From Heyndrickxia camelliae (GTDB lineage: Bacteria; Bacillota; Bacilli; Bacillales; Bacillaceae_C), in NCBI RefSeq assembly GCF_002844575.1, contig NZ_PIQO01000001.1:408895-472894 (forward strand): DNA of 64,000 bases, read 5' to 3'. Position 1 is the stretch's first letter. Each line of letters begins with the position of its first letter. The notes under the pieces are model-generated. The model had not been told where the DNA came from, did not search any database, and saw nothing but the letters and a program-made list of their open reading frames with translations. The position numbers and the translations under genes are program-made. Below are positions 53,807-64,000 of the stretch, piece by piece.

Positions 53807-54454
53807 GTGGCAATGATTCGCTTTTGTATCATTTGTATTAGTCTTTGTATTTTGATGGCTGGTTGTCAGTCTAAACCAGAGGAAAAAATCTATCAAATAT
53901 TAGAAGAAACTGTATCAAAGGAAAAAGGATTTCAAAGTGAACAATCCCCCTTAGCAAAGCTAGAATCGGAAGAGACACATCTATTTGAACAAATTATGAA
54001 TTTGGGAATGAAAGATTATCAAAAAGTTGTGAAATTATCAGATAGAGCATTATTAAATATTAGCGAAAGAAAAGAAAGAATGGATAAGGAACAAGATTCG
54101 ATGCTTTCCTCTCAAAAAGAATTTATGAAATTGAAATCAATCATATCCGATTTGCAAGATGAAAATTTAAAGGAGGAAGCATTCCGTCTATATTCTTTAA
54201 TGGAAAAACGTTATAAAACACATGAGAAGCTTTACAATGCATATATTAAAGGACTCGATGCAGATCAAAAACTTTATGAATTACTAAAACAAAAAACTGT
54301 TTCGATTAATGATATTGAAGCTCAGATAAATTCAACTAATAAGTTGTTCTCCGCAGTGATGGAGGCGAATAAACAATTTAATGATGAAACCAAAATATAT
54401 AATGAAAAGAAATTGGATTTTTATAAGCATGCGAGAATCAAAAACAATTCATAA
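53807..54454 (+). CDS. ykyA: YkyA-like cell-wall-associated lipoprotein
   Basis: 215-residue lipoprotein. The signal peptide MAMIRFCIICISLCILMAGC ends in the lipobox LMAGC, so Cys is the lipidated residue. The mature part is helical and highly charged, typical of the YkyA family (putative cell-wall-binding lipoprotein). Function unknown. GTG at 53807 follows AAAGGAGG by 7-8 bases. An ATG two codons later is an alternative. Position upstream of pdhA is as in B. subtilis. Terminated 45 bp downstream. Confidence 0.85.
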   Translation: MAMIRFCIICISLCILMAGCQSKPEEKIYQILEETVSKEKGFQSEQSPLAKLESEETHLFEQIMNLGMKDYQKVVKLSDRALLNISERKERMDKEQDSMLSSQKEFMKLKSIISDLQDENLKEEAFRLYSLMEKRYKTHEKLYNAYIKGLDADQKLYELLKQKTVSINDIEAQINSTNKLFSAVMEANKQFNDETKIYNEKKLDFYKHARIKNNS

Positions 54455-54496
54455 GAGCGATATTATCTTAAGACTGTTATTTATTTAATATACAGT

Positions 54497-54526
54497 ATAA
54501 AAAACGGGGATTTATTTCCCTGTTTT
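54497..54526 (+). terminator. Terminator after ykyA
   Basis: Stem AAAAACGGGGA / TCCCTGTTTTT with one G-U pair. Confidence 0.8.
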
Positions 54527-56091
<1,565 letters not shown>

Positions 56092-56094
56092 GCC

Positions 56095-57072
56095 ATGGCG
56101 CAAATGACAATGATTCAAGCAATTACCGATGCATTACGCACAGAGCTCAGAAATGATGAGAATGTATTGGTATTCGGTGAAGACGTTGGCGTTAACGGCG
56201 GCGTATTCCGTGCGACGGAAGGTCTTCAAAAAGAATTTGGGGAAGATAGAGTATTTGACACACCGCTTGCAGAATCAGGTATTGGCGGTCTTGCAATTGG
56301 TTTAGCTACTCAAGGATATCGTCCTGTCCCAGAAATTCAATTCTTTGGATTCTTATATGAGGTAATGGACTCTGTAAATGGTCAAATGGCACGTTGGCGT
56401 TATCGTACAGGAGGTAGCATGCATGCTCCTATTACGATTCGTTCGCCATTTGGAGGCGGTGTTCATACGCCTGAACTTCACGCAGATAGTTTAGAAGGTC
56501 TTGTTGCATCCCAACCAGGATTAAAAGTGGTAATTCCTTCTTCACCATATGATGCTAAAGGACTTTTGATTTCTGCGATTCGCGACAATGATCCTGTAAT
56601 CTTCCTAGAGCATATGAAGCTTTATCGTTCTTTCCGTCAAGAAGTTCCAGAGGGAGAGTATACAATTCCACTTGGTAAAGCAGAAGTGAAACGTGAAGGT
56701 AAAGATCTATCCATTATTACTTACGGTGCAATGGTTCATGAATCATTAAAAGCCGCAGAAGAACTTGAAAAAGAAGGATTTTCTGTTGAAGTAGTGGATT
56801 TACGTACTATCAGTCCACTTGATGTAGATACCATTATTGCTTCTGTTGAAAAGACAAACCGTGCGATTGTTGTTCAAGAAGCTCAAAAACAAGCTGGTAT
56901 TGCAGCAAATGTTGTAGCTGAAATTAATGAACGTGCTATTCTAAGCTTAGAGGCACCTGTATTGCGCGTAGCGGCACCAGATACAGTATATCCATTCTCA
57001 CAAGCAGAATCTGTTTGGCTTCCTAATCACAAAGATATTATGGAAACAGCTAAAAAAGTACTTAATTTCTAA
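56095..57072 (+). CDS. pdhB: Pyruvate dehydrogenase E1 component, beta subunit
   Basis: 325-residue E1 beta chain, forming the alpha2beta2 E1 heterotetramer with PdhA. Characteristic stretches are [38 protein letters not shown], the potassium and cofactor region [17 protein letters not shown] and C-terminal transketolase domain with [21 protein letters not shown] is within the end of pdhA. Followed by a 97-bp gap with a stable hairpin before pdhC. Confidence 0.97.
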   Translation: MAQMTMIQAITDALRTELRNDENVLVFGEDVGVNGGVFRATEGLQKEFGEDRVFDTPLAESGIGGLAIGLATQGYRPVPEIQFFGFLYEVMDSVNGQMARWRYRTGGSMHAPITIRSPFGGGVHTPELHADSLEGLVASQPGLKVVIPSSPYDAKGLLISAIRDNDPVIFLEHMKLYRSFRQEVPEGEYTIPLGKAEVKREGKDLSIITYGAMVHESLKAAEELEKEGFSVEVVDLRTISPLDVDTIIASVEKTNRAIVVQEAQKQAGIAANVVAEINERAILSLEAPVLRVAAPDTVYPFSQAESVWLPNHKDIMETAKKVLNF

Positions 57073-57108
57073 GATTAAATGTAAAGCGCTAGATTCAGAA
57101 TATGAGAG

Positions 57109-57131
57109 TAGCCCTTCATTTAGAAGGGCTA
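57109..57131. other. Hairpin between pdhB and pdhC
   Basis: Perfect 9-bp arms TAGCCCTTC / GAAGGGCTA, 5-base loop, no U-run (ATGGACTTT follows). Probably an RNA processing or stability element or a partial attenuator. Confidence 0.75.
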
Positions 57132-57169
57132 TGGACTTTAAAAATATTACTATAGGAGGGTGAACAACA

Positions 57170-58474
57170 TTGTCATTTGAATTTAGATTACCAGACATTG
57201 GTGAAGGTATTCATGAAGGTGAAATCGTAAAATGGTTTGTTAAACCTGGCGATAAAGTAAATGAAGATGATGTACTTTGTGAAGTACAAAATGATAAAGC
57301 AGTAGTGGAAATTCCATCTCCAGTAGCTGGAACTGTAGAAGAGGTTCTAGTGGATGAAGGAACAGTTGCTATTGTCGGTGATGTTCTTATTAAATTTGAT
57401 GCCCCTGGTTACGAAGATCTGAAGTTTAAAGGGGATCATGATGAAGAAGAAACAAAGGCAGAAGAAAAGGTAGAACCAGCAAAGGCTGAGGCTCCAGCAC
57501 CTGCTGCAGACGTTACTTCAGAAGCTCCTAAAACTGCGGAAGTAGACCCAAATCGTCGCGTTATTGCAATGCCTTCTGTTCGTAAATATGCTCGTGAAAA
57601 AGGTGTAGATATTCGCCTTGTAACTGGTTCAGGAAATAATGGACGTGTTCAAAAAGAAGATATTGATGCATTTGCTAACGGTGGAAACCAAGCAGCTAAC
57701 CCGCAAGCAGAAGCACCACAAGCTGCAGAAGAAACAGTTGCTGCTGCACAGGTTGTAATTCCTGAAGGCGAATTCCCTGAAACTCGTGAGAAAATGAGCG
57801 GAATCCGTAAAGCAATTGCAAAAGCAATGGTAAATTCAAAACATACTGCTCCACATGTTACTTTAATGGATGAAGTGGATGTAACAAAACTAGTTGCACA
57901 TCGTAAGAAATTCAAAGAAATTGCTGCTGAAAAAGGAATTAAACTTACATTCTTGCCTTACGTTGTGAAAGCACTTGTTAGTGCCCTTCGTGATTTCCCT
58001 ACTTTAAATACATCAATTGATGATGAAGCAGGTGAAATTATTCAAAAGCATTACTACAATATCGGTATCGCTGCAGATACAGATAAAGGTCTATTGGTTC
58101 CAGTTGTGAAAAATGCAGATCGTAAATCTGTATTTAATATTTCAAAAGAAATTAATGAACTTGCAACTAAAGCTCGTGAAGGAAAACTAGCACCAAATGA
58201 AATGAAGGGTGCATCTTGTACCATTACCAATATTGGTTCTGCAGGCGGTCAATGGTTTACTCCTGTTATCAACCATCCAGAGGTTGCTATCCTTGGAATT
58301 GGACGTATTGCAGAAAAACCTGTAGTAAAAAATGGTGAAATTGTAGCCGCTCCTGTGTTAGCATTATCATTGAGCTTTGATCATCGTATTATCGATGGAG
58401 CAACCGCTCAACATGCACTTAACCAAATCAAGCGCTTGTTGAACGATCCAGAATTATTACTAATGGAGGCGTAA
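57170..58474 (+). CDS. pdhC: Dihydrolipoamide acetyltransferase (E2) of pyruvate dehydrogenase
   Basis: 434-residue E2 core protein. One lipoyl domain (residues 1-80) with lipoyl Lys43 in [10 protein letters not shown], an Ala/Pro/Glu-rich linker, the E1/E3-binding domain (about 130-166, [12 protein letters not shown]), a second Ala/Gln linker and the catalytic domain ending with the DHRIIDGA motif (His405, Asp409). It transfers acetyl groups to CoA and builds the 60-mer core. TTG start at 57170 after GGAGGGTG. Confidence 0.97.
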   Translation: MSFEFRLPDIGEGIHEGEIVKWFVKPGDKVNEDDVLCEVQNDKAVVEIPSPVAGTVEEVLVDEGTVAIVGDVLIKFDAPGYEDLKFKGDHDEEETKAEEKVEPAKAEAPAPAADVTSEAPKTAEVDPNRRVIAMPSVRKYAREKGVDIRLVTGSGNNGRVQKEDIDAFANGGNQAANPQAEAPQAAEETVAAAQVVIPEGEFPETREKMSGIRKAIAKAMVNSKHTAPHVTLMDEVDVTKLVAHRKKFKEIAAEKGIKLTFLPYVVKALVSALRDFPTLNTSIDDEAGEIIQKHYYNIGIAADTDKGLLVPVVKNADRKSVFNISKEINELATKAREGKLAPNEMKGASCTITNIGSAGGQWFTPVINHPEVAILGIGRIAEKPVVKNGEIVAAPVLALSLSFDHRIIDGATAQHALNQIKRLLNDPELLLMEA

Positions 58475-58480
58475 TAAAAA

Positions 58481-59893
58481 ATGGTAGTTGGAGATTTCCC
58501 TATTGAAACAGAAACGATAGTAATCGGTGCAGGCCCTGGTGGATATGTTGCAGCAATTCGTGCAGCACAGCTTGGTCAAAAAGTAACAATTGTTGAAAAA
58601 GCAAATCTTGGTGGAGTATGCTTAAACATTGGTTGTATCCCATCTAAGGCATTAATTAATGCCGGCCACCGCTATGAAACAGCAAAACATTCAGATGATA
58701 TTGGTATTTCAGCTGAGAATGTAACTGTTGACTTTTCAAAGGTCCAAGAATGGAAAGGTTCCGTTGTTAATAAGTTAACAAGCGGAGTTGAAGGCTTATT
58801 GAAAGGAAACAAAGTAAATATTGTAAAAGGTGAAGCCTATTTTGTAGATGCCAACACATTACGTGTTATGGATGAAAAATCTGCCCAAACGTATACATTT
58901 AAGAACGCGATAATCGCTACTGGTTCTCGCCCAATTGAGATTCCAACATTTAAATACTCAAAACGAGTTATCGATTCTACAGGTGCCCTTAACTTGCCAG
59001 AAATTCCTAAGAAATTGGTAATTATCGGCGGCGGTGTAATCGGTGTGGAACTTGGATCTGCGTATGCTAACTTTGGTACAGAAGTGACCATTCTTGAAGG
59101 TAGTGCTGAACTTTTTGCAGGTGCTTTTGAAAAACAAATGACTTCAATTGTTTCTAAAAACTTGAAGAAAAAAGGCGCAGAAATTGTTACTAATGCAATG
59201 GCAAAAGGCGTAGTAGAAAATGAAGATGGCGTTGTTGTAACATATGAAGCTAAAGGTGAAGAAAAAACAGTTGAAGCAGATTATGTATTAGTAACAGTTG
59301 GTCGTCGTCCTAATACGGATGAAATGGGTCTTGAACAAGTTGGCATCGAAATGACTGAACGCGGTCTTATCAAAATCGATAAACAATGCCGTACAAATGT
59401 GTCAAACATCTATGCAATTGGTGATATCGTAGCTGGTCCTGCTTTAGCGCATAAAGCATCTTACGAAGGAAAAATTGCTGCAGAAGCAATTGCAGGACAT
59501 CCTTCTGAAATCGACTACCTTGGATTGCCAGCGGTTGTATTCTCTGAACCTGAACTAGCTACAGTTGGTTACACTGAGAAGCAAGCGAAAGAAGAAGGAA
59601 TTGACGTAGTAGCAGCTAAATTCCCATTTGCCGCTAATGGCCGTGCTCTTGCATTAAACAGCACAGACGGTTTCTTAAAATTAATAACACGTAAAGAAGA
59701 CGGTCTCGTTATTGGTGGACAAATTGCCGGTCCTAGCGCATCTGATATGATCGCTGAAATTGGTCTAGCAATTGAAGCAGGAATGACTGCAGAAGACATT
59801 GCGATGACAATTCATGCTCATCCAACATTAGGAGAAATCACAATGGAAGCTGCTGAAGTAGCTCTTGGAACTCCAATTCATATTATTAAGTAA
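58481..59893 (+). CDS. pdhD: Dihydrolipoamide dehydrogenase (E3)
   Basis: 470-residue FAD-dependent disulfide oxidoreductase that reoxidises the lipoyl arm, using NAD+. FAD-binding [15 protein letters not shown], redox disulfide Cys47/Cys52 in [16 protein letters not shown]-binding [17 protein letters not shown], and the C-terminal His-Glu pair in HAHPTLGE. It may also serve 2-oxoglutarate and branched-chain dehydrogenases. Starts 6 bases after pdhC and is closed by a terminator. Confidence 0.97.
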   Translation: MVVGDFPIETETIVIGAGPGGYVAAIRAAQLGQKVTIVEKANLGGVCLNIGCIPSKALINAGHRYETAKHSDDIGISAENVTVDFSKVQEWKGSVVNKLTSGVEGLLKGNKVNIVKGEAYFVDANTLRVMDEKSAQTYTFKNAIIATGSRPIEIPTFKYSKRVIDSTGALNLPEIPKKLVIIGGGVIGVELGSAYANFGTEVTILEGSAELFAGAFEKQMTSIVSKNLKKKGAEIVTNAMAKGVVENEDGVVVTYEAKGEEKTVEADYVLVTVGRRPNTDEMGLEQVGIEMTERGLIKIDKQCRTNVSNIYAIGDIVAGPALAHKASYEGKIAAEAIAGHPSEIDYLGLPAVVFSEPELATVGYTEKQAKEEGIDVVAAKFPFAANGRALALNSTDGFLKLITRKEDGLVIGGQIAGPSASDMIAEIGLAIEAGMTAEDIAMTIHAHPTLGEITMEAAEVALGTPIHIIK

Positions 59894-59909
59894 TTAAGCA
59901 TTTATGTAC

Positions 59910-59944
59910 AAAAGCATCCTTTTGGGTGCTTTTGTTTTTTTTTT
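59910..59944 (+). terminator. Terminator of the pdh operon
   Basis: Stem AAAAGCATCC / GGGTGCTTTT (one G-U pair) with a tetraloop, then GTTTTTTTTTT. Confidence 0.9.
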
Positions 59945-60351
59945 ATAAAGTTAAATACATATGTTTATGGGAATAAACTATTCGTTATCTATGTCAAAAG
60001 CGGATATTTTTAGAGCTTTATGATCCTAGATTCCGTCGTGATTTGTTAGATGATTTTCGTTCCATGACGTACTGTCTGTTCGCAAAAAAAAAAATTAGCG
60101 GCTTTTTATAGAAACACCGGAACCTATGTCCGGTGAAAATAATTGTAGTTTACTTTTGATTAAACAGCACTTATTGAAGCGTACGGATATTTACCTTAGT
60201 GTATGTCTCTCTATAGTACGGAATGACATTGCGATGCAGATGAATAAGATGGAGCTTGATTAAAATCCTTGGATTCAGTTTTAAAACAGTGTGTAAAGGG
60301 CATATAATAGGAATATTAATAGAATTACATCTAATATTCGATGGTGATAAT
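59945..60351. other. Intergenic region between pdhD and the small membrane gene
   Basis: About 400 bp. No gene of normal size is visible, and slp, found here in B. subtilis, is absent. It holds a small hairpin at 60115-60135 and a SigB-like promoter sequence at 60278-60303. Nothing else stands out. Confidence 0.5.
60278..60303 (+). promoter_or_regulatory. SigB-like promoter of the small membrane gene
   Basis: GTTTTA, 14-bp spacer, GGGCAT, each one base off the general stress sigma-B consensus GTTTAA/GGGTAT, 49 bp before the ATG at 60352. A SigA-like TATAAT overlaps just downstream. Confidence 0.35.
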
Positions 60352-60612
60352 ATGAAAAACTATGTTGCCTTTCTCTTTCAATTAATGGTGTGGAGTGGTT
60401 TTACTTTTGCAGAATGGCTTTCCAATCGGGACCATTTAGTTTACAAAATTCTTATGTTTCTTGTGTTTTTATATCTTGCCTTTTTATTAACAAGAATGAT
60501 TGTAAAATCAAATCGCATTACTATTTTCATTACCTTACTCAGTTTATCTGCATTTTTCTTACTTCAGTTTATCCTACATCAAATGTTACCCTCTAGGATG
60601 GCATTTTTATAA
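60352..60612 (+). CDS. Small multi-pass membrane protein
   Basis: 86-residue hydrophobic protein with three predicted helices (about 5-20, 28-48 and 55-78), one loop containing EWLSNRDHLVYK and basic residues near the helix ends (RMIVKSNR). ATG at 60352 with GGTGAT upstream. The frame open to 60256 has no ribosome binding site. No family recognised. It sits between the pdh operon and SR1. Confidence 0.6.
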   Translation: MKNYVAFLFQLMVWSGFTFAEWLSNRDHLVYKILMFLVFLYLAFLLTRMIVKSNRITIFITLLSLSAFFLLQFILHQMLPSRMAFL

Positions 60613-60665
60613 TTATATTTGAATTAATTGGTCTTATTTGATTAAATGTGTTATACAAAATGGTC

Positions 60666-60694
60666 TTGAAATTTCTAATGTGATATATTATTAT
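60666..60694 (+). promoter_or_regulatory. Promoter of the SR1 RNA
   Basis: TTGAAA (60666-60671), 17-bp spacer, TATTAT (60689-60694). It predicts transcription starting near 60701. Confidence 0.7.
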
Positions 60695-60704
60695 GATTAT
60701 AGAA

Positions 60705-60721
60705 AATAAAGCGTTTTCAAT
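60705..60721. promoter_or_regulatory. Candidate cre site (CcpA) in the SR1 initial transcribed region
   Basis: AATAAAGCGTTTTCAAT fits the cre consensus WTGNAARCGNWWWCAWW at all but two positions (the TG at 2-3). It lies at about +5 to +21 relative to the predicted start, a roadblock position. Confidence 0.5.
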
Positions 60722-60743
60722 ATATCATGAGAGGGAGAATAAA

Positions 60744-60866
60744 ATGGGGACTATAGTTTGTCAATCATGTAACTCTGTTATTGATCATTTTGAGGATGAA
60801 AAAGTCAGTATTCTTTACTCGAATTGTTGCGAATGCTGTGACCAAGATATAATGAATGAAGAATAA
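60744..60866 (+). CDS. sr1P: SR1P, GapA-binding peptide
   Basis: 40-residue peptide starting MGTIVCQSCNSVIDHFEDEK, clearly of the SR1P family. Cysteines occur as CxxC near the start and two CC pairs near the end, a possible metal site. In B. subtilis SR1P binds glyceraldehyde-3-phosphate dehydrogenase GapA and enhances its interaction with RNase J1. GAGAGGGAG lies 7-8 bases before the ATG. Too short for usual gene calling. The bacillus protein has 39 residues, and the C-terminus here (DQDIMNEE) differs. Confidence 0.9.
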   Translation: MGTIVCQSCNSVIDHFEDEKVSILYSNCCECCDQDIMNEE

Positions 60867-60881
60867 TAAGATAAAATTTAT

Positions 60882-60912
60882 GAGAGTGTAATGAATATTC
60901 ACTCTCTTTTTT
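60882..60912 (+). terminator. Terminator of SR1
   Basis: Stem GAGAGTG / CACTCTC, 11-base loop, six T. Confidence 0.85.
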
Positions 60913-60916
60913 AATG

Positions 60917-60942
60917 AAAAATCTCCCCATGAAAGGGGAGAT
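60917..60942 (-). terminator. Terminator of speA
   Basis: Stem ATCTCCCC / GGGGAGAT, 6-base loop, U-run on the minus strand. Separate from, and 9 bases away from, the SR1 stem. Confidence 0.85.
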
Positions 60943-60945
60943 ACT

Positions 60946-62415
60946 TTAACGTATTGCCTTATGCTCTTTAATAACTCTTAAGGTTTTTAGTTCGAAATCT
61001 TCTGGTCCTTGAACCGGTAATCCAACCTCTATATTTTTCTTTATATATTTTAAATTATCTTCCGTAATAATTTCTCCTGGAATGAAAATTGGGATGCCGG
61101 GTGGGTATACCATTATAAATTCTGCGCTGACTCTTCCTACTGATTCCTCAAAAGGAACAACCTCTGTTTCTGAATAAAATGCTTCTCTAGGTGATAATGC
61201 AAGCAGAGGGATATCTGGAAGCATTACTTCGATATGAACTCTCCCAGAAAGATGAGAAAATTGTTTAGATAATTCACGAAGGGCTGTAACTAGTATATTT
61301 GCTTCCTTTGTTGTGTCACCAGGAGTAATTAAGCACAATATGTTATAAAGGTCTGATAACTCTACTTCAATATTATATACCTCACGCAGCCATTTTTCAG
61401 CATCAAATCCAGTAATGCCTAGATCCTTTACTGAGATAATAAGCTTAGTCGGATCATAATCAAACGTTGCTTTAGTTCCTAGAATTTCTTTCCCTACACA
61501 ATATAAATGGTCAATTTCATTAATTTGTTCACGAATTGAATTTGCTAAACGAATAGTCTGGTCGATTAATTCCCTTCCTTCTGTTGCCAATCTTCTGCGT
61601 GCAGCATCAAGAGAAGCAAGCAAAATATAGGATGTCGATGTGGTAGTGAGCATGCTTAATATAGTTTGCACTCTGCTGACGTTTACAAGCCCTTCGCGCA
61701 CATTTAGTATGGAACTTTGTGTTAAAGAACCACCAAGTTTATGTACACTCGTAGCTGCCATATCAGCTCCAGCCTGCATAGCGGAAATCGGCAATTCATC
61801 ATGAAAATGAATATGAACACCATGTGCTTCATCGACTAGGACCGGTACTTGATAAGTATGGGCGATTTCTACAATCTTCTTTAAATCTGCTGCTACACCA
61901 AAGTAGGTTGGATTGATAACTAGAACACCTTTAGCATCAGGATTTTGCTGCAGTGCCTTGGATACAGATTCTGTTGTAATACCGTGGGAAATTCCCAACT
62001 TCGGATCTACTTCTGGATGAATGAAAACGGGAGTTGCTCCGGAAAATACAATTGCTGACATAACAGATTTGTGAACATTTCTCGGCACTATAATTTTATC
62101 GCCAGGTCCGCAAACAGCCATTACCATTGTCATGATTGCCCCGCTTGTTCCTTGAACAGAGAAAAAGGTATGATCTGCACCGAATGCTTCTGCTGCCAAT
62201 CTCTGTGCTTTCATAATCATTCCTTTAGGTTGATGTAAATCATCAAGTGGTGAAATATTTATCAAATCGATAGATAAAGCATTATCTCCGATAAATTCAC
62301 GAAATTCAGGATCAATTCCAGTTCCTTTTTTATGCCCTGGAATATGAAATTGAACAGGGTTCTTTTTTGCATGTTCCATTAACCCGGTAAATAAAGGAGT
62401 TTCATTTTGCGACAA
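60946..62415 (-). CDS. speA: SpeA, arginine decarboxylase of the Orn/Lys/Arg decarboxylase family
   Basis: 489-residue fold-type I PLP decarboxylase. QFHIPGHKKGTG at the N-terminus, FSVQGTSGAIM, VDEAHGVH, and the PLP-lysine motif SVHKLGGSLTQSS. C-terminal domain ends YPPGIPIFIPGE. It makes agmatine, the precursor of polyamines. TTG at 62415 is chosen: TGAGGTG lies 9 bases upstream and it gives LSQNETPLFTGL, matching the B. subtilis N-terminus and length (490). The ATG at 62475 has no ribosome binding site. Convergent with SR1. Confidence 0.9.
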   Translation of the reverse strand: MSQNETPLFTGLMEHAKKNPVQFHIPGHKKGTGIDPEFREFIGDNALSIDLINISPLDDLHQPKGMIMKAQRLAAEAFGADHTFFSVQGTSGAIMTMVMAVCGPGDKIIVPRNVHKSVMSAIVFSGATPVFIHPEVDPKLGISHGITTESVSKALQQNPDAKGVLVINPTYFGVAADLKKIVEIAHTYQVPVLVDEAHGVHIHFHDELPISAMQAGADMAATSVHKLGGSLTQSSILNVREGLVNVSRVQTILSMLTTTSTSYILLASLDAARRRLATEGRELIDQTIRLANSIREQINEIDHLYCVGKEILGTKATFDYDPTKLIISVKDLGITGFDAEKWLREVYNIEVELSDLYNILCLITPGDTTKEANILVTALRELSKQFSHLSGRVHIEVMLPDIPLLALSPREAFYSETEVVPFEESVGRVSAEFIMVYPPGIPIFIPGEIITEDNLKYIKKNIEVGLPVQGPEDFELKTLRVIKEHKAIR

Positions 62416-62630
62416 TTTGTTGAGCACCTCATTTATCTTAAGTGAATTTTTTTTACATCCTTTATTATTGCACATTAATAATATTGTTTTAATAAATCAA
62501 GGATAAGCAATAATTACATAAAACAAATGAATTATAGCATTTAAACCGTGCTTTGCAAATAGTTACTTTATCCAAAAAGGAATTTATTATTATAATATAG
62601 AAATATGTAAGGGAGAAAGGGAGTGTTTGG

Positions 62631-63590
62631 ATGAATTGGGAAACGAGGGTAACACGAATTTTTAACATAAAGTATCCTATTATTCAAGGTGGATTAGCAT
62701 ACCTTGCCTATGCTGAACTGGCTGCAGCAGTCTCTAATGCAGGAGGACTCGGCCAAATCACTGCAATGTCATTGGAAGACCCTGAAAAACTAAGAGATGA
62801 AATAAGAAAGGTTAAAAAACTCACAGATAAACCATTTGGTGTGAACTTTGCCATTGGTCAGCATGGAAGGCCCTTTTCACATTTTGTAGAAGTTGCCATA
62901 GAAGAAAAAGTACCAGTTGTTTCTGTTACAGGCGGAAACCCAACTCCTTTTTTTCAGCAACTAGGGGGTGTAAACGTAAAGAAGCTTGTCTTAGTAGCAG
63001 CTAAAAAGCAGGCTCAAAAGGCTGAAACCTTAGGTGCAGATGCTGTAATGGTAGTTGGAAATGAAGGTGGAGGACACCTAGGAAAAGATGAAATCGGAAC
63101 ATTTGTCCTCGTACCTCAAGTTGTTGATGCAGTAGGCATCCCTGTTATTGCTTCGGGAGGAATCGGCGATGGCAGAGGGCTAATGGCAGCATTAAGCTTA
63201 GGAGCAGAAGGTGTCGAAATGGGCACTAGATTTATTGCAACAAAGGAATGTGTACATGCTTCCGATATTTATAAACAAGCCCTAGTAGAGGGTGAGGAAA
63301 CCGACACAGTGGTGATAAAAAAATCGCTTGGTGCACCTGCACGTGCTATTATAAATAATTGGACTGAACAAATTTTGGATATCGAAAAGCAAATGGGAGG
63401 GTATGAAGCTCTAAAAACATACATAAGCGGTTCAGCAAACAAAAAATATATCTATGATGGAAAAGTGGATGAAGGATTTGCTTGGGCTGGGCAAGTGATG
63501 GGGCTTATAAAGGATGTGCCTACTGTTGCAGAGCTTTTTGAGAGAATGATTAAACAGGCGGAAGATATCCGTGGAAATTGGTCAAAATAA
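62631..63590 (+). CDS. Nitronate monooxygenase/FabK-like flavoprotein
   Basis: 319-residue FMN-dependent TIM-barrel enzyme of the 2-nitropropane dioxygenase family. Motifs: YPIIQGGLAYLA at the N-terminus, GGLGQITAM, VGNEGGGHLG with the catalytic-His region, and the FMN-phosphate loops IPVIASGGIGDGRG and GAEGVEMGTRF. Nitroalkane detoxification is the family role. The FabK enoyl-ACP reductases are related and cannot be excluded, though the acyl-carrier gene context is missing. GGGAGAAAGGGAG precedes ATG. yktA follows 31 bases later, probably in the same transcript. Confidence 0.85.
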   Translation: MNWETRVTRIFNIKYPIIQGGLAYLAYAELAAAVSNAGGLGQITAMSLEDPEKLRDEIRKVKKLTDKPFGVNFAIGQHGRPFSHFVEVAIEEKVPVVSVTGGNPTPFFQQLGGVNVKKLVLVAAKKQAQKAETLGADAVMVVGNEGGGHLGKDEIGTFVLVPQVVDAVGIPVIASGGIGDGRGLMAALSLGAEGVEMGTRFIATKECVHASDIYKQALVEGEETDTVVIKKSLGAPARAIINNWTEQILDIEKQMGGYEALKTYISGSANKKYIYDGKVDEGFAWAGQVMGLIKDVPTVAELFERMIKQAEDIRGNWSK

Positions 63591-63621
63591 CAGCATGTAA
63601 AATAAGAAAGATGGTGATAAG

Positions 63622-63891
63622 ATGGAGTACCAATATCCATTTGACACAGATTGGAGTACGAAGGAAGTTGTAGATGTTATACAATTTTTCGAAACCATAG
63701 AAAAGGCATACGAAAAAGGAATACCTCGGGAAAAATTAATGGAAAAATATAAACGCTTTAAGGAAATAGTTCCCGGAAAGGCAGAAGAAAAGAAATATTG
63801 CAATGAATTTGAAAAAGAGAGTGGTTATTCTCCATATCAGGTAATTAAGAAAATGAAAGAGATGGAGCATGGTAAGATTATAAAAATGTAA
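63622..63891 (+). CDS. yktA: YktA, UPF0223 family protein
   Basis: 89-residue soluble protein of the UPF0223 family, full-length match in style: [23 protein letters not shown] at the start shortened, [28 protein letters not shown] in the centre, and [11 protein letters not shown] near the end. A small helical bundle of unknown function. It lies beside speA in B. subtilis as here, though the nitronate monooxygenase intervenes. A terminator starts at its stop codon. Confidence 0.88.
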   Translation: MEYQYPFDTDWSTKEVVDVIQFFETIEKAYEKGIPREKLMEKYKRFKEIVPGKAEEKKYCNEFEKESGYSPYQVIKKMKEMEHGKIIKM

Positions 63892-63917
63892 ACCGCAAAG
63901 CTAATGCTTGCGGTTTT
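63891..63917 (+). terminator. Terminator after yktA
   Basis: Stem AACCGCAAAGC / GCTTGCGGTT with one bulged A, TAAT loop, seven T. The remaining 80 bp of the window show no feature. Confidence 0.88.
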
Positions 63918-64000
63918 TTTGACTATTTTATCAAAATGTTGTTTGCTACATTTTATAAAGGGGTACTAAAGTATTAAAGGTATCTTGAATATGATTTATT

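Larger units (their letters stand above)
60701..60912 (+). ncRNA. sr1: SR1-like dual-function small RNA
   Basis: Predicted transcript of about 210 nt from the promoter above to a rho-independent terminator. It encodes the SR1P peptide. B. subtilis SR1 is about 205 nt, encodes the 39-residue SR1P and lies beside speA, so size, content and location agree. In B. subtilis it base-pairs with ahrC mRNA and is repressed by CcpN and CcpA under glycolytic conditions. The base-pairing part was not tested here. Ends are predicted only. Confidence 0.8.

Noticed and set aside
60115-60135. Hairpin CACCGGA / TCCGGTG downstream of pdhD
   Set aside because: Stem is short, no U-run on the plus strand, no gene on either side needing it, and the pdh operon already has a good terminator.

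Overview
The window is a low-GC, chromosomal stretch of a Bacillaceae bacterium. It has strong AAGGAGG-type ribosome binding sites, frequent TTG and GTG starts, intrinsic terminators after most genes, and a gene order that follows the Bacillus subtilis mtnE-to-yktA region closely. Recognised landmarks in order are mtnE (cut by the left edge), ykvA, spo0E, mhqR, clpE, ykvI, ykvS, ptsHI, ykwC, patA, a cheV-position gene, ykyB, ykuE, fadH, ykuJ, darB (ykuL), ccpC, dapH, dapL, ykuT, ykuU, ykuV, yknUV, ktrC, rnjA, rpoY, ykyA, pdhABCD, the SR1/SR1P dual-function RNA, speA and yktA. No tRNA, rRNA, insertion sequence, prophage or CRISPR array was seen. The species cannot be fixed from the sequence alone.

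Region by region. 1-8.1 kb: methionine-salvage aminotransferase fragment, sporulation phosphatase Spo0E behind three Spo0A-box-like heptamers, quinone-stress regulator MhqR, an M3 oligopeptidase, ClpE with three CtsR operators, YkvI and YkvS. 8.2-14 kb: a MoxR/DUF58/DUF4129 operon not found at this place in B. subtilis, then the general PTS proteins HPr and Enzyme I. 14-18.5 kb: an SDR with an atypical active site, YkwC, PatA, a CheV-like protein reduced to its CheW domain, and YkyB. 18.5-25.5 kb: a MarR/MMPL exporter pair, a PAS-PAS-GGDEF-EAL protein and the Tat-exported phosphoesterase YkuE. 26-32.7 kb: FadR-controlled fadH with an acetamidase, several tiny ORFs, YkuJ, DarB, CcpC and the acetylated diaminopimelate genes dapH and dapL. 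32.7-33.2 kb: a ~103-bp tandem repeat. 33.4-40.3 kb: a YdfF/YdfE-like divergent pair, GNAT, XRE, peptide deformylase, a stand-alone MraY-like transferase, YkuT, YkuU and YkuV. 40.6-50.3 kb: a heterodimeric ABC exporter, a liaIHFSR envelope-stress operon, an orphan XdhC-like and an orphan CydB-like gene. 50.4-64 kb: KtrC, RNase J1, RNA polymerase epsilon, YkyA, the pyruvate dehydrogenase complex, SR1, SpeA, a nitronate monooxygenase and YktA.

Functional themes. Carbon flux recurs (PTS, CcpC control of the TCA cycle, pyruvate dehydrogenase, SR1 near a candidate cre site). c-di-AMP and potassium homeostasis link DarB and KtrC. Cell-envelope biogenesis and stress link PatA/DapH/DapL, MraY2, Lia and the exporters. 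Proteolysis and RNA decay are represented by ClpE and RNase J1. In B. subtilis the SR1P peptide binds GapA and promotes its association with RNase J1, and both partners' genes (sr1 and rnjA) lie here within 10 kb.

Most of the window is ordinary core chromosome. The items most worth a second look are the SR1 locus, the 103-bp tandem repeat, a possible 23-residue cationic peptide upstream of rpoY, the REC-less CheV, the orphan CydB, the extra MraY and the MoxR operon lacking a transglutaminase.
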